Shown: piece by piece, positions 1 through 15,000 of the stretch
Layout of the letters: every line of letters begins with the position of its first letter
How positions within the stretch are numbered: position 1 is the stretch's first letter
Source: Novakomyces olei
Taxonomy: Eukaryota; Ascomycota; Novakomycetes; Novakomycetales; Novakomycetaceae
DNA: 64,000 nt
Assembly: GCA_016906335.1 (NCBI GenBank)
Contig: JADEYG010000003.1
Span: 1,612,001 to 1,676,000, forward strand
Direction: 5' to 3'
The notes under the pieces: generated by a model
What the model was told of the DNA's origin: nothing
The model's input: only the letters and a program-made list of their open reading frames with translations
Database searches by the model: none
Translations under genes and position numbers: made by a program

Positions 1-3000
1 GGTTGACCTATTCAATGCGGATTGCAAAGGACTCAAAGCGCTCTGTGAAGAATTAAACGACTCGGTTGACTTATTCAATGCAGAATGCAGCGGACTCAAC
101 GCACTCGTAGATGAATTAAACGACTTCTTAGTCTGGTCGGCGAGTGTTGTAGCACGGCTTGACTTATTCAATGCAGAATGCAGCGGACTCAATCCTGTCT
201 GTGAAGAATTAAACGACTCGGTTGACCTATTCAATGCAGAATGCAAAGGACTCAAAGCGCTCTGTGAAGAATTAAACGACTCGGTTGACCTATTCAATGC
301 AGAATGCAGCGGACTCGATGCGCTCGTCGATGAATTAAACGACTCGGTTGACCTATTCAATGCAGAATGCAAAGGACTCAACGCACTCGTAGATGAATTA
401 AACGACTTCTTAGACTGGTTGGCGAGTGTTGTAGCACCGCTTGACTTATTCAATGCGGATTGCAAAGGACTCAAAGCGCTCTGTAAAGAATTAAACGACT
501 CGGTTGACTTATTCAATGCAGATTGCAGCGGGCTCAACGCACTCGTGGATGAATTAAACGATTTCTTAGACTGGCCGGCGAGTGATTCTGCAGAGCTTGA
601 CTTATTCAATTCAGATTGCAAAGAACTCAAACCTGTCTGTGAAGAATTAAACGACTCAGTTGACTTATTCAATGCAGAATGCAGCGGCCTCAATCCTGTC
701 TGTGAAGAATTAAACGACTCGGTTGATTTATTCAATGCAGAATGCAAAGGACTCAAAGCGCTCTGTGAAGAATTAAACGACTCGGTTGACATATTCAATG
801 CAGAATGGAGCGGACTCGATGCGCTCGACGATGAATTAAACGACTCGGTTGACCTATTCAATGCAGATTGCAGCGGACTCAAACCTGTCTGTGAAGAATT
901 AAAGGACTCGCGTGATTTATTCAATGCAGAATGCAGCGGACTCAACGCACTCGTGGATGAATTAAACGACTTCTTAGACTGGCCGGCGAGTGATTCTGCA
1001 GAGCTTGACTTATTCAATGCAGATTGCAAAGGACTCAAAGCGCTCTGTGAAGAACTAAACGACTCGGTTGACTTATTCAATGCGGATTGCAGCGGACTCA
1101 AACCTGTCTGTGAAGAATTAAAGGACTCGCGTGATTTATTCAATGCAGAATGCAGCGGACTCAACGCACTCGTGGATAAATTAAACGACTTCTTAGACTG
1201 GCCGGCGAGTGATTCTGCAGAGCTTGACTTATTCAATGCAGATTGCAAAGGACTCAAAGCGCTCTGTGAAGAACTAAACGACTCGGTTGACCTATTCAAT
1301 GCGGATTGCAAAGGACTCAATCCTGTCTGTGAAGAATTAAACGACTCAGTTGACTTATTCAATGCAGATTGCAACGGCCTCAATCCTGTCTGTGAAGAAT
1401 TAAAGGACTCGCGTGATTTATTCAATGCAGAATGCAGCGGACTCAACGCACTCGTGGATAAATTAAACGACTTCTTAGACTGGCCGGCGAGTGATTCTGC
1501 AGAGCTTGACTTATTCAATGCGGATTGCAAAGAACTCAAAGCACTCTGTGAAGAATTAAACGACTCGGTTGACTTATTCAATGCAGATTGCAGCGGGCTC
1601 AACGCACTCGTGGATGAATTAAACGACTTCTTAGACTGGTTGGCGAGTGTTGTAGCACGGCTTGACTTATTCAATGCGGATTGCAAAGGACTCAAAGCGC
1701 TCTGTAAAGAATTAAACGACTCGGTTGACTTATTCAATGCAGATTGCAGCGGGCTCAACGCACTCGTGGATGAATTAAACGATTTCTTAGACTGGCCGGC
1801 GAGTGATTCTGCAGAGCTTGACTTATTCAATTCAGATTGCAAAGAACTCAAACCTGTCTGTGAAGAATTAAACGACTCGGTTGACTTATTCAATGCAGAA
1901 TGCAGCGGCCTCAATTCTGTCTGTGAAGAATTAAACGACTCAGTTGACCTATTCAATGCGGATTCCAAAGGACTCAATCCTGTCTGTGAAGAATTAAACG
2001 ACTCAGTTGACTTATTCAATGCAGATTGCAGCGGCCTCAATCCTGTCTGTGAAGAATTAAAGGACTCGCGTGATTTATTCAATGCAGAATGCAGCGGACT
2101 CAACGCACTCGTGGATAAATTAAACGACTTCTTAGACTGGCCGGCGAGTGATTCTGCAGAGCTTGACTTATTCAATGCAGATTGCAAAGGACTCAAAGCG
2201 CTCTGTGAAGAACTAAACGACTCGGTTGACCTATTCAATGCGGATTGCAAAGGACTCAAAGCGCTCTGTGAAGAATTAAACGACTCGGTTGACTTATTCA
2301 ATGCAGAATGCAGCGGACTCAACGCACTCGTAGATGAATTAAACGACTTCTTAGACTGGTCGGCGAGTGTTGTAGCACGGCTTGACTTATTCAATGCAGA
2401 ATGCAGCGGACTCAAAGCGCTCTGTGAAGAATTAAACGACTCGGTTGACCTATTCAATGCAGAATGCAGCGGACTCGATGCGCTCGTCGATGAATTAAAC
2501 GACTCGGTTGACCTATTCAATGCAGAATGCAAAGGACTCAACGCACTCGTAGATGAATTAAATGACTTCTTAGTCTGGTCGGCGAGTGTTGTAGCACGGC
2601 TTGACTTATTCAATGCAGAATGCAGCGGACTCAACGCACTCGTAGATGAATTAAACGACTTCTTAGTCTGGTCGGCGAGTGTTGTAGCACGGCTTGACTT
2701 ATTCAATGCAGAATGCAGCGGACTCAATCCTGTCTGTGAAGAAATAAACGACTCGGTTGACCTATTCAATGCAGAATGCAAAGGACTCAAAGCGCTCTGT
2801 GAAGAATTAAACGACTCGGTTGACTTATTCAATGCAGAATGCAGCGGACTCAAAGCGCTCTGTGAAGAATTAAACGACTCGGTTGACCTATTCAATGCAG
2901 AATGCAGCGGACTCGATGCGCTCGTCGATGAATTAAACGACTCGGTTGACCTATTCAATGCAGAATGCAAAGGACTCAACGCACTCGTAGATGAATTAAA

Positions 3001-6000
3001 TGACTTCTTAGTCTGGTCGGCGAGTGTTGTAGCACGGCTTGACTTATTCAATGCAGAATGCAGCGGACTCAATCCTGTCTGTGAAGAACTAAACGACTCG
3101 GTTGACCTATTCAATGCAGAATTCAAAGGACTCAAAGCGCTCTGTGAAGAATTAAACGACTCGGTTGACCTATTCAATGCGGATTGCAAAGGACTCAAAG
3201 CGCTCTGTAAAGAATTAAATGACTCGGTTGACCTATTCAATGCAGTATGCAGCGGACTCAACGCACTCGTAGATGAATTAAACGACTTCTTAGACTGGTT
3301 GGCGAGTGTTGTAGCACGGCTTGACTTATTCAATGCGGATTGCAAAGGACTCAAAGCGCTCTGTGAAGAATTAAACGACTCGGTTGACCTATTCAATGCA
3401 GAATGGAGCGGCCTCAATCCTGTCTGTGAAGAATTAAACGACTCGCGTGATTTATTCAATGCAGAATGCAGCGGCCTCAATCCTGTCTGTGAAGAATTAA
3501 ACGACTCGGTTGACCTATTCAATGCAGAATGCAAAGGACTCAAAGCGCTCTGTGAAGAATTAAACGACTCGGTTGACCTATTCAATGCAGAATGCAGCGG
3601 ACTCGATGCGCTCGTCGATGAATTAAACGACTCGGTTGACCTATTCAATGCAGAATGCAAAGGACTCAACGCACTCGTAGATGAATTAAATGACTTCTTA
3701 GTCTGGTCGGCGAGTGTTGTAGCACGGCTTGACTTATTCAATGCAGAATGCAGCGGACTCAACGCACTCGTAGATGAATTAAACGACTTCTTAGTCTGGT
3801 CGGCGAGTGTTGTAGCACGGCTTGACTTATTCAATGCAGAATGCAGCGGACTCAATCCTGTCTGTGAAGAAATAAACGACTCAGTTGACCTATTCAATGC
3901 AGATTGCAAAGGACTCAAAGCGCTCTGTGAAGAATTAAACGACTCGGTTGACCTATTCAATGCAGAATGCAAAGTACTCAAAGCGCTCTGTGAAGAATTA
4001 AACGACTCGGTTGACTTATTCAATGCAGAATGCAGCGGCCTCAATCCTGTCTGTGAAGAATTAAACGACTCGGTTGACTTATTCAATGCAGAATGCAGCG
4101 GCCTCAATCCTGTCTGTGAAGAATTAAACGACTCGCGTGATTTATTCAATGCAGAATGCAGCGGCCTCAATCCTGTCTGTGAAGAATTAAACGACTCGGT
4201 TGACCTATTCAATGCCGAATGCAGCGGACTCAAAGCGCTCTGTGAAGAATTAAACGACTCGGTTGACCTATTCAATGCAGTATGCAGCGGACTCAACGCA
4301 CTCGTAGATGAATTAAACGACTTCTTAGACTGGTTGGCGAGTGTTGTAGCACGGCTTGACTTATTCAATGCAGAATGCAGCGGACTCAATCCTGTCTGTG
4401 AAGAACTAAACGACTCGGTTGACCTATTCAATGCAGAATGCAGCGGACTCAATCCTGTCTGCGAAGAATTAAACGACTCGGTTGACCTATTCAATGCAGA
4501 ATGGAGCGGACTCGATGCGCTCGACGATGAATTAAACGACTCGGTTGACCTATTCAATGCAGATTGCAGCGGACTCAATCCTGTCTGTGAAGAATTAAAC
4601 GACTCGGTTGACCTATTCAATGCAGATTTCAGCGGACTCAATCCTGTCTGTGAAGAATTAGACGACTCGGTTGACCTATTCAATGCAGAATGCAGCGGAC
4701 TCAACGCACTCGTAGATGAATTAAACGACTTCTTAGTCTGGTCGGCGAGTGTTGTAGCACGGCTTGACTTATTCAATGCAGAATGCAGCGGACTCAATCC
4801 TGTCTGTGAAGAACTAAACGACTCGGTTGACCTATTCAATGCAGAATGCAAAGGACTCAAAGCGCTCTGTGAAGAATTAAACGAATCGGTTGACCTATTC
4901 AATGCAGAATGCAAAGGACTCAAAGCGCTCTGTGAAGAATTAAACGACTCGGTTGACCTATTCAATGCAGAATGCAGCGGACTCGATGCGCTCGTCGATG
5001 AATTAAACGACTTCTTAGACTGGTCGGCGAGTGTTGTAGCACGGCTTGACTTATTCAATGCAGATTGCAAAGGACTCAAAGCGCTCTGTGAAGAATTAAA
5101 CGACTCGGTTGACCTATTCAATGCAGAATGCAAAGGACTCAAAGCGCTCTGTGAAGAATTAAACGACTCGGTTGACCTATTCAATGCAGAATGCAAAGGA
5201 CTCAAAGCGCTCTGTGAAGAATTAAACGACTCGCGTGATTTATTCAATGCAGAATGCAAAGGACTCAAACCTGTCTGTGAAGAATTAAAGGACTCGCGTG
5301 ATTTATTCAATGCAGAATGCAGCGGACTCAACGCACTCGTGGATGAATTAAACGACTTCTTAGACTGGCCGGCGAGTGATTCCGCAGAGCTTGACTTATT
5401 CAATGCAGATTGCAAAGGACTCAAAGCGCTCTGTGAAGAACTAAACGACTCGGTTGACCTATTCAATGCGGATTGCAAAGGACTCAAAGCGCTCTGTGAA
5501 GAATTAAACGACTCGGTTGACCTATTCAATGCAGAATGCAAAGGACTCAAAGCGCTCTGTGAAGAATTAAACGACTCGGTTGACCTATTCAATGCAGAAT
5601 GCAAAGGACTCAAACCTGTCTGTGAAGAATTAAAGGACTCGCGTGATTTATTCAATGCAGAATGCAGCGGACTCAATCCTGTCTGTGAAGAACTAAACGA
5701 CTCGGTTGACCTATTCAATGCAGTATGCAGCGGACTCAACGCACTCGTAGATGAATTAAACGACTTCTTAGACTGGTTGGCGAGTGTTGTAGCACGGCTT
5801 GACTTATTCAATGCGGAATGCAAAGAACTCAAAGCGCTCTGTAAAGAATTAAACGACTCGGTTGACTTATTCAATGCAGAATGCAGCGGACTCAAAGCGC
5901 TCTGTGAAGAATTAAACGACTCGGTTGACCTATTCAATGCAGAATGCAGCGGCCTCAATCCCCTCTGTAAAGAATTAAACGACTCAGTTGACTTATTCAA

Positions 6001-9000
6001 TGCAGATTGCAGCGGCCTCAATCCTGTCTGTGAAGAATTAAACGACTCGGTTGACTTATTCAATGCAGAATGCAGCGGCCTCAATCCTGTCTGTGAAGAA
6101 TTAAACGACTCGCGTGATTTATTCAATGCAGAATGCAGCGGCCTCAATCCTGTCTGTGAAGAATTAAACGACTCGGTTGACCTATTCAATGCAGAATGCA
6201 GCGGACTCAAAGCGCTCTGTGAAGAATTAAACGACTCGGTTGACCTATTCAATGCAGTATGCAGCGGACTCAACGCACTCGTAGATGAATTAAACGACTT
6301 CTTAGACTGGTTGGCGAGTGTTGTAGCACGGCTTGACTTATTCAATGCGGATTGCAAAGGACTCAAAGCGCTCTGTAAAGAATTAAACGACTCGGTTGAC
6401 TTATTCAATGCAGATTGCAGCGGGCTCAACGCACTCGTGGATGAATTAAACGATTTCTTAGACTGGCCGGCGAGTGATTCTGCAGAGTTTGACTTATTCA
6501 ATTCAGATTGCAGCGGACTCAAACCTGTCTGTGAAGAATTAAACGACTCGGTTGACTTATTCAATGCAGAATGCAGCGGCCTCAATCCTGTCTGTGAAGA
6601 ATTAAACGACTCGGTTGACTTATTCAATGCAGATTGCAGCGGGCTCAATCCTGTCTGTGAAGAATTAAACGACTCGGTTGACTTATTCAATGCAGAATGC
6701 AGCGGACTCAACGCACTCGTAGATGAATTAAACGACTTCTTAGACTGGTTGGCGAGTGTTGTAGCACGGCTTGACTTATTCAATGCAGAATGCAGTGGAC
6801 TCAATCTTGTCTGTGAAGAATTAAACGACTCGCTTGACTTATTCAATGTGGATTGCAGTGGACTCAATCCTGTCTGTGAAGAATTAAGCGACTCGGTTGA
6901 CTTATTCAATGCAGAATGCAGCGAACTCAACGCACTCGTAGATGAATTAAACGACTTCTTAGACTGGTTGGCGAGTGTTGTAGCACGGCTTGACTTATTC
7001 AATGCAGATTGCAAAGGACTCAAAGCGCTCTGTGAAGAATTAAACGACTCGGTTGACTTATTCAATGTGGATTGCAGAGGGCTCAAAGCGCTCTGTGAAG
7101 AATTAAACGACTCGGTTGACTTATTCAATGCAGATTGCAGCGGGCTCAACGCATTCGTGGATGAATTAAACGATTTCTTAGACTGGCCGGCGAGTGATTC
7201 TGCAGAGCTTGACTTATTCAATTCAGATTGCAGCGGACTCAAACCTGTCTGTGAAGAATTAAAGGACTCGCGTGATTTATTCAATGCAGAATCCAGCGGA
7301 CTCAATCCTGTCTGTGAAGAATTAAACGACTCGGTTGACTTATTCAATGCAGAATGCAGCGGCCTCAATCCTGTCTGTGAAGAATTAAACGACTCGGTTG
7401 ACTTATTCAATGCAGATTGCAGCGGGCTCAACGCACTCGTAGATGAATTAAATGACTTCTTAGTCTGGTCGGCGAGTGTTGTAGCACGGCTTGACTTATT
7501 CAATGCAGAATGCAGCGGACTCAACGCACTCGTAGATGAATTAAACGACTTCTTAGTCTGGTCGGCGAGTGTTGTAGCACGGCTTGACTTATTCAATGCA
7601 GAATGCAGCGGACTCAATCCTGTCTGTGAAGAAATAAACGACTCAGTTGACCTATTCAATGCAGATTGCAAAGGACTCAAAGCGCTCTGTGAAGAATTAA
7701 ACGACTCGGTTGACCTATTCAATGCAGAATGCAAAGTACTCAATCCTGTCTGTGAAGAATTAAACGACTCGGTTGACTTATTCAATGCAGAATGCAGCGG
7801 CCTCAATCCCCTCTGTAAAGAATTAAACGACTCAGTTGACTTATTCAATGCAGATTGCAGCGGCCTCAATCCTGTCTGTGAAGAATTAAACGACTCGGTT
7901 GACTTATTCAATGCAGAATGCAGCGGCCTCAATCCTGTCTGTGAAGAATTAAACGACTCGCGTGATTTATTCAATGCAGAATGCAGCGGCCTCAATCCTG
8001 TCTGTGAAGAATTAAACGACTCGGTTGACCTATTCAATGCAGAATGCAGCGGACTCAAAGCGCTCTGTGAAGAATTAAACGACTCGGTTGACCTATTCAA
8101 TGCAGTATGCAGCGGACTCAACGCACTCGTAGATGAATTAAACGACTTCTTAGACTGGTTGGCGAGTGTTGTAGCACGGCTTGACTTATTCAATGCAGAA
8201 TGCAGCGGACTCAATCCTGTCTGTGAAGAACTAAACGACTCGGTTGACCTATTCAATGCAGAATGCAGCGGACTCAATCCTGTCTGCGAAGAATTAAACG
8301 ACTCGGTTGACCTATTCAATGCAGAATGGAGCGGACTCGATGCGCTCGACGATGAATTAAACGACTCGGTTGACCTATTCAATGCAGATTGCAGCGGACT
8401 CAATCCTGTCTGTGAAGAATTAAACGACTCGGTTGACCTATTCAATGCAGATTTCAGCGGACTCAATCCTGTCTGTGAAGAATTAGACGACTCGGTTGAC
8501 CTATTCAATGCAGAATGCAGCGGACTCAACGCACTCGTAGATGAATTAAACGACTTCTTAGTCTGGTCGGCGAGTGTTGTAGCACGGCTTGACTTATTCA
8601 ATGCAGAATGCAGCGGACTCAATCCTGTCTGTGAAGAACTAAACGACTCGGTTGACCTATTCAATGCAGAATGCAAAGGACTCAAAGCGCTCTGTGAAGA
8701 ATTAAACGAATCGGTTGACCTATTCAATGCAGAATGCAAAGGACTCAAAGCGCTCTGTGAAGAATTAAACGACTCGGTTGACCTATTCAATGCAGAATGC
8801 AGCGGACTCGATGCGCTCGTCGATGAATTAAACGACTTCTTAGACTGGTCGGCGAGTGTTGTAGCACGGCTTGACTTATTCAATGCAGATTGCAAAGGAC
8901 TCAAAGCGCTCTGTGAAGAATTAAACGACTCGGTTGACCTATTCAATGCAGAATGCAAAGGACTCAAAGCGCTCTGTGAAGAATTAAACGACTCGGTTGA

Positions 9001-12000
9001 CCTATTCAATGCAGAATGCAAAGGACTCAAAGCGCTCTGTGAAGAATTAAACGACTCGCGTGATTTATTCAATGCAGAATGCAAAGGACTCAAACCTGTC
9101 TGTGAAGAATTAAAGGACTCGCGTGATTTATTCAATGCAGAATGCAGCGGACTCAACGCACTCGTGGATGAATTAAACGACTTCTTAGACTGGCCGGCGA
9201 GTGATTCCGCAGAGCTTGACTTATTCAATGCAGATTGCAAAGGACTCAAAGCGCTCTGTGAAGAATTAAACGACTCGGTTGACCTATTCAATGCAGAATG
9301 CAGCGGACTCGATGCGCTCGTCGATGAATTAAACGACTTCTTAGACTGGTCGGCGAGTGTTGTAGCACGGCTTGACTTATTCAATGCAGATTGCAAAGGA
9401 CTCAAAGCGCTCTGTGAAGAATTAAACGACTCGGTTGACCTATTCAATGCAGAATGCAAAGGACTCAAAGCGCTCTGTGAAGAATTAAACGACTCGGTTG
9501 ACCTATTCAATGCAGAATGCAAAGGACTCAAAGCGCTCTGTGAAGAATTAAACGACTCGCGTGATTTATTCAATGCAGAATGCAAAGGACTCAAACCTGT
9601 CTGTGAAGAATTAAAGGACTCGCGTGATTTATTCAATGCAGAATGCAGCGGACTCAACGCACTCGTGGATGAATTAAACGACTTCTTAGACTGGCCGGCG
9701 AGTGATTCCGCAGAGCTTGACTTATTCAATGCGGATTGCAAAGGACTCAAAGCGCTCTGTGAAGAATTAAACGACTCGGTTGACCTATTCAATGCAGAAT
9801 GCAAAGGACTCAAAGCGCTCTGTGAAGAATTAAACGACTCGGTTGACCTATTCAATGCAGAATGCAAAGGACTCAAACCTGTCTGTGAAGAATTAAAGGA
9901 CTCGCGTGATTTATTCAATGCAGAATGCAGCGGACTCAATCCTGTCTGTGAAGAACTAAACGACTCGGTTGGCCTATTCAATGCAGTATGCAGCGGACTC
10001 AACGCACTCGTAGATGAATTAAACGACTTCTTAGACTGGTTGGCGAGTGTTGTAGCACGGCTTGACTTATTCAATGCGGAATGCAAAGAACTCAAAGCGC
10101 TCTGTAAAGAATTAAACGACTCGGTTGACTTATTCAATGCAGAATGCAGCGGACTCAAAGCGCTCTGTGAAGAATTAAACGACTCGGTTGACCTATTCAA
10201 TGCAGAATGCAGCGGCCTCAATCCCCTCTGTAAAGAATTAAACGACTCAGTTGACTTATTCAATGCAGATTGCAGCGGCCTCAATCCTGTCTGTGAAGAA
10301 TTAAACGACTCGGTTGACTTATTCAATGCAGAATGCAGCGGCCTCAATCCTGTCTGTGAAGAATTAAACGACTCGCGTGATTTATTCAATGCAGAATGCA
10401 GCGGCCTCAATCCTGTCTGTGAAGAATTAAACGACTCGGTTGACCTATTCAATGCAGAATGCAGCGGACTCGATGCGCTCGTCGATGAATTAAACGACTT
10501 CTTAGACTGGTCGGCGAGTGTTGTAGCACGGCTTGACTTATTCAATGCAGATTGCAAAGGACTCAAAGCGCTCTGTGAAGAATTAAACGACTCGGTTGAC
10601 CTATTCAATGCAGAATGCAGCGGACTCAAAGCGCTCTGTGAAGAATTAAACGACTCGGTTGACCTATTCAATGCAGTATGCAGCGGACTCAACGCACTCG
10701 TAGATGAATTAAACGACTTCTTAGACTGGTTGGCGAGTGTTGTAGCACGGCTTGACTTATTCAATGCAGAATGCAGCGGACTCAATCCTGTCTGTGAAGA
10801 ACTAAACGACTCGGTTGACCTATTCAATGCAGAATGCAGCGGACTCAATCCTGTCTGCGAAGAATTAAACGACTCGGTTGACCTATTCAATGCAGAATGG
10901 AGCGGACTCGATGCGCTCGACGATGAATTAAACGACTCGGTTGACCTATTCAATGCAGATTGCAGCGGACTCAATCCTGTCTGTGAAGAATTAAACGACT
11001 CGGTTGACCTATTCAATGCAGATTTCAGCGGACTCAATCCTGTCTGTGAAGAATTAGACGACTCGGTTGACCTATTCAATGCAGAATGCAGCGGACTCAA
11101 CGCACTCGTAGATGAATTAAACGACTTCTTAGTCTGGTCGGCGAGTGTTGTAGCACGGCTTGACTTATTCAATGCAGAATGCAGCGGACTCAATCCTGTC
11201 TGTGAAGAACTAAACGACTCGGTTGACCTATTCAATGCAGAATGCAAAGGACTCAAAGCGCTCTGTGAAGAATTAAACGAATCGGTTGACCTATTCAATG
11301 CAGAATGCAAAGGACTCAAAGCGCTCTGTGAAGAATTAAACGACTCGGTTGACCTATTCAATGCAGAATGCAGCGGACTCGATGCGCTCGTCGATGAATT
11401 AAACGACTTCTTAGACTGGTCGGCGAGTGTTGTAGCACGGCTTGACTTATTCAATGCAGATTGCAAAGGACTCAAAGCGCTCTGTGAAGAATTAAACGAC
11501 TCGGTTGACCTATTCAATGCAGAATGCAAAGGACTCAAAGCGCTCTGTGAAGAATTAAACGACTCGGTTGACCTATTCAATGCAGAATGCAAAGGACTCA
11601 AAGCGCTCTGTGAAGAATTAAACGACTCGCGTGATTTATTCAATGCAGAATGCAAAGGACTCAAACCTGTCTGTGAAGAATTAAAGGACTCGCGTGATTT
11701 ATTCAATGCAGAATGCAGCGGACTCAACGCACTCGTGGATGAATTAAACGACTTCTTAGACTGGCCGGCGAGTGATTCCGCAGAGCTTGACTTATTCAAT
11801 GCAGATTGCAAAGGACTCAAAGCGCTCTGTGAAGAATTAAACGACTCGGTTGACCTATTCAATGCAGAATGCAGCGGACTCGATGCGCTCGTCGATGAAT
11901 TAAACGACTTCTTAGACTGGTCGGCGAGTGTTGTAGCACGGCTTGACTTATTCAATGCAGATTGCAAAGGACTCAAAGCGCTCTGTGAAGAATTAAACGA

Positions 12001-15000
12001 CTCGGTTGACCTATTCAATGCAGAATGCAAAGGACTCAAAGCGCTCTGTGAAGAATTAAACGACTCGGTTGACCTATTCAATGCAGAATGCAAAGGACTC
12101 AAAGCGCTCTGTGAAGAATTAAACGACTCGCGTGATTTATTCAATGCAGAATGCAAAGGACTCAAACCTGTCTGTGAAGAATTAAAGGACTCGCGTGATT
12201 TATTCAATGCAGAATGCAGCGGACTCAACGCACTCGTGGATGAATTAAACGACTTCTTAGACTGGCCGGCGAGTGATTCCGCAGAGCTTGACTTATTCAA
12301 TGCGGATTGCAAAGGACTCAAAGCGCTCTGTGAAGAATTAAACGACTCGGTTGACCTATTCAATGCAGAATGCAAAGGACTCAAAGCGCTCTGTGAAGAA
12401 TTAAACGACTCGGTTGACCTATTCAATGCAGAATGCAAAGGACTCAAACCTGTCTGTGAAGAATTAAAGGACTCGCGTGATTTATTCAATGCAGAATGCA
12501 GCGGACTCAATCCTGTCTGTGAAGAACTAAACGACTCGGTTGGCCTATTCAATGCAGTATGCAGCGGACTCAACGCACTCGTAGATGAATTAAACGACTT
12601 CTTAGACTGGTTGGCGAGTGTTGTAGCACGGCTTGACTTATTCAATGCGGAATGCAAAGAACTCAAAGCGCTCTGTAAAGAATTAAACGACTCGGTTGAC
12701 TTATTCAATGCAGAATGCAGCGGACTCAAAGCGCTCTGTGAAGAATTAAACGACTCGGTTGACCTATTCAATGCAGAATGCAGCGGCCTCAATCCCCTCT
12801 GTAAAGAATTAAACGACTCAGTTGACTTATTCAATGCAGATTGCAGCGGCCTCAATCCTGTCTGTGAAGAATTAAACGACTCGGTTGACTTATTCAATGC
12901 AGAATGCAGCGGCCTCAATCCTGTCTGTGAAGAATTAAACGACTCGCGTGATTTATTCAATGCAGAATGCAGCGGCCTCAATCCTGTCTGTGAAGAATTA
13001 AACGACTCGGTTGACCTATTCAATGCAGAATGCAGCGGACTCGATGCGCTCGTCGATGAATTAAACGACTTCTTAGACTGGTCGGCGAGTGTTGTAGCAC
13101 GGCTTGACTTATTCAATGCAGATTGCAAAGGACTCAAAGCGCTCTGTGAAGAATTAAACGACTCGGTTGACCTATTCAATGCAGAATGCAAAGGACTCAA
13201 AGCGCTCTGTGAAGAATTAAACGACTCGGTTGACCTATTCAATGCAGAATGCAAAGGACTCAAAGCGCTCTGTGAAGAATTAAACGACTCGCGTGATTTA
13301 TTCAATGCAGAATGCAAAGGACTCAAACCTGTCTGTGAAGAATTAAAGGACTCGCGTGATTTATTCAATGCAGAATGCAGCGGACTCAACGCACTCGTGG
13401 ATGAATTAAACGACTTCTTAGACTGGCCGGCGAGTGATTCCGCAGAGCTTGACTTATTCAATGCGGATTGCAAAGGACTCAAAGCGCTCTGTGAAGAATT
13501 AAACGACTCGGTTGACCTATTCAATGCAGAATGCAAAGGACTCAAAGCGCTCTGTGAAGAATTAAACGACTCGGTTGACCTATTCAATGCAGAATGCAAA
13601 GGACTCAAACCTGTCTGTGAAGAATTAAAGGACTCGCGTGATTTATTCAATGCAGAATGCAGCGGACTCAATCCTGTCTGTGAAGAACTAAACGACTCGG
13701 TTGGCCTATTCAATGCAGTATGCAGCGGACTCAACGCACTCGTAGATGAATTAAACGACTTCTTAGACTGGTTGGCGAGTGTTGTAGCACGGCTTGACTT
13801 ATTCAATGCGGAATGCAAAGAACTCAAAGCGCTCTGTAAAGAATTAAACGACTCGGTTGACTTATTCAATGCAGAATGCAGCGGACTCAAAGCGCTCTGT
13901 GAAGAATTAAACGACTCGGTTGACCTATTCAATGCAGAATGCAGCGGCCTCAATCCCCTCTGTAAAGAATTAAACGACTCAGTTGACTTATTCAATGCAG
14001 ATTGCAGCGGCCTCAATCCTGTCTGTGAAGAATTAAACGACTCGGTTGACTTATTCAATGCAGAATGCAGCGGCCTCAATCCTGTCTGTGAAGAATTAAA
14101 CGACTCGCGTGATTTATTCAATGCAGAATGCAGCGGCCTCAATCCTGTCTGTGAAGAATTAAACGACTCGGTTGACCTATTCAATGCAGAATGCAGCGGA
14201 CTCAAAGCGCTCTGTGAAGAATTAAACGACTCGGTTGACCTATTCAATGCAGTATGCAGCGGACTCAACGCACTCGTAGATGAATTAAACGATTTCTTAG
14301 ACTGGCCGGCGAGTGATTCTGCAGAGTTTGACTTATTCAATTCAGATTGCAGCGGACTCAAACCTGTCTGTGAAGAATTAAACGACTCGGTTGACTTATT
14401 CAATGCAGAATGCAGCGGCCTCAATCCTGTCTGTGAAGAATTAAACGACTCGGTTGACTTATTCAATGCAGATTGCAGCGGGCTCAATCCTGTCTGTGAA
14501 GAATTAAACGACTCGGTTGACTTATTCAATGCAGAATGCAGCGGACTCAACGCACTCGTAGATGAATTAAACGACTTCTTAGACTGGTTGGCGAGTGTTG
14601 TAGCACGGCTTGACTTATTCAATGCAGAATGCAGTGGACTCAATCTTGTCTGTGAAGAATTAAACGATTCGCTTGACTTATTCAATGTGGATTGCAGTGG
14701 ACTCAATCCTGTCTGTGAAGAATTAAGCGACTCGGTTGACTTATTCAATGCAGAATGCAGCGAACTCAACGCACTCGTAGATGAATTAAACGACTTCTTA
14801 GACTGGTTGGCGAGTGTTGTAGCACGGCTTGACTTATTCAATGCAGATTGCAAAGGACTCAAAGCGCTCTGTGAAGAATTAAACGACTCGGTTGACTTAT
14901 TCAATGTGGATTGCAGAGGGCTCAAAGCGCTCTGTGAAGAATTAAACGACTCGGTTGACTTATTCAATGCAGATTGCAGCGGGCTCAACGCATTCGTGGA

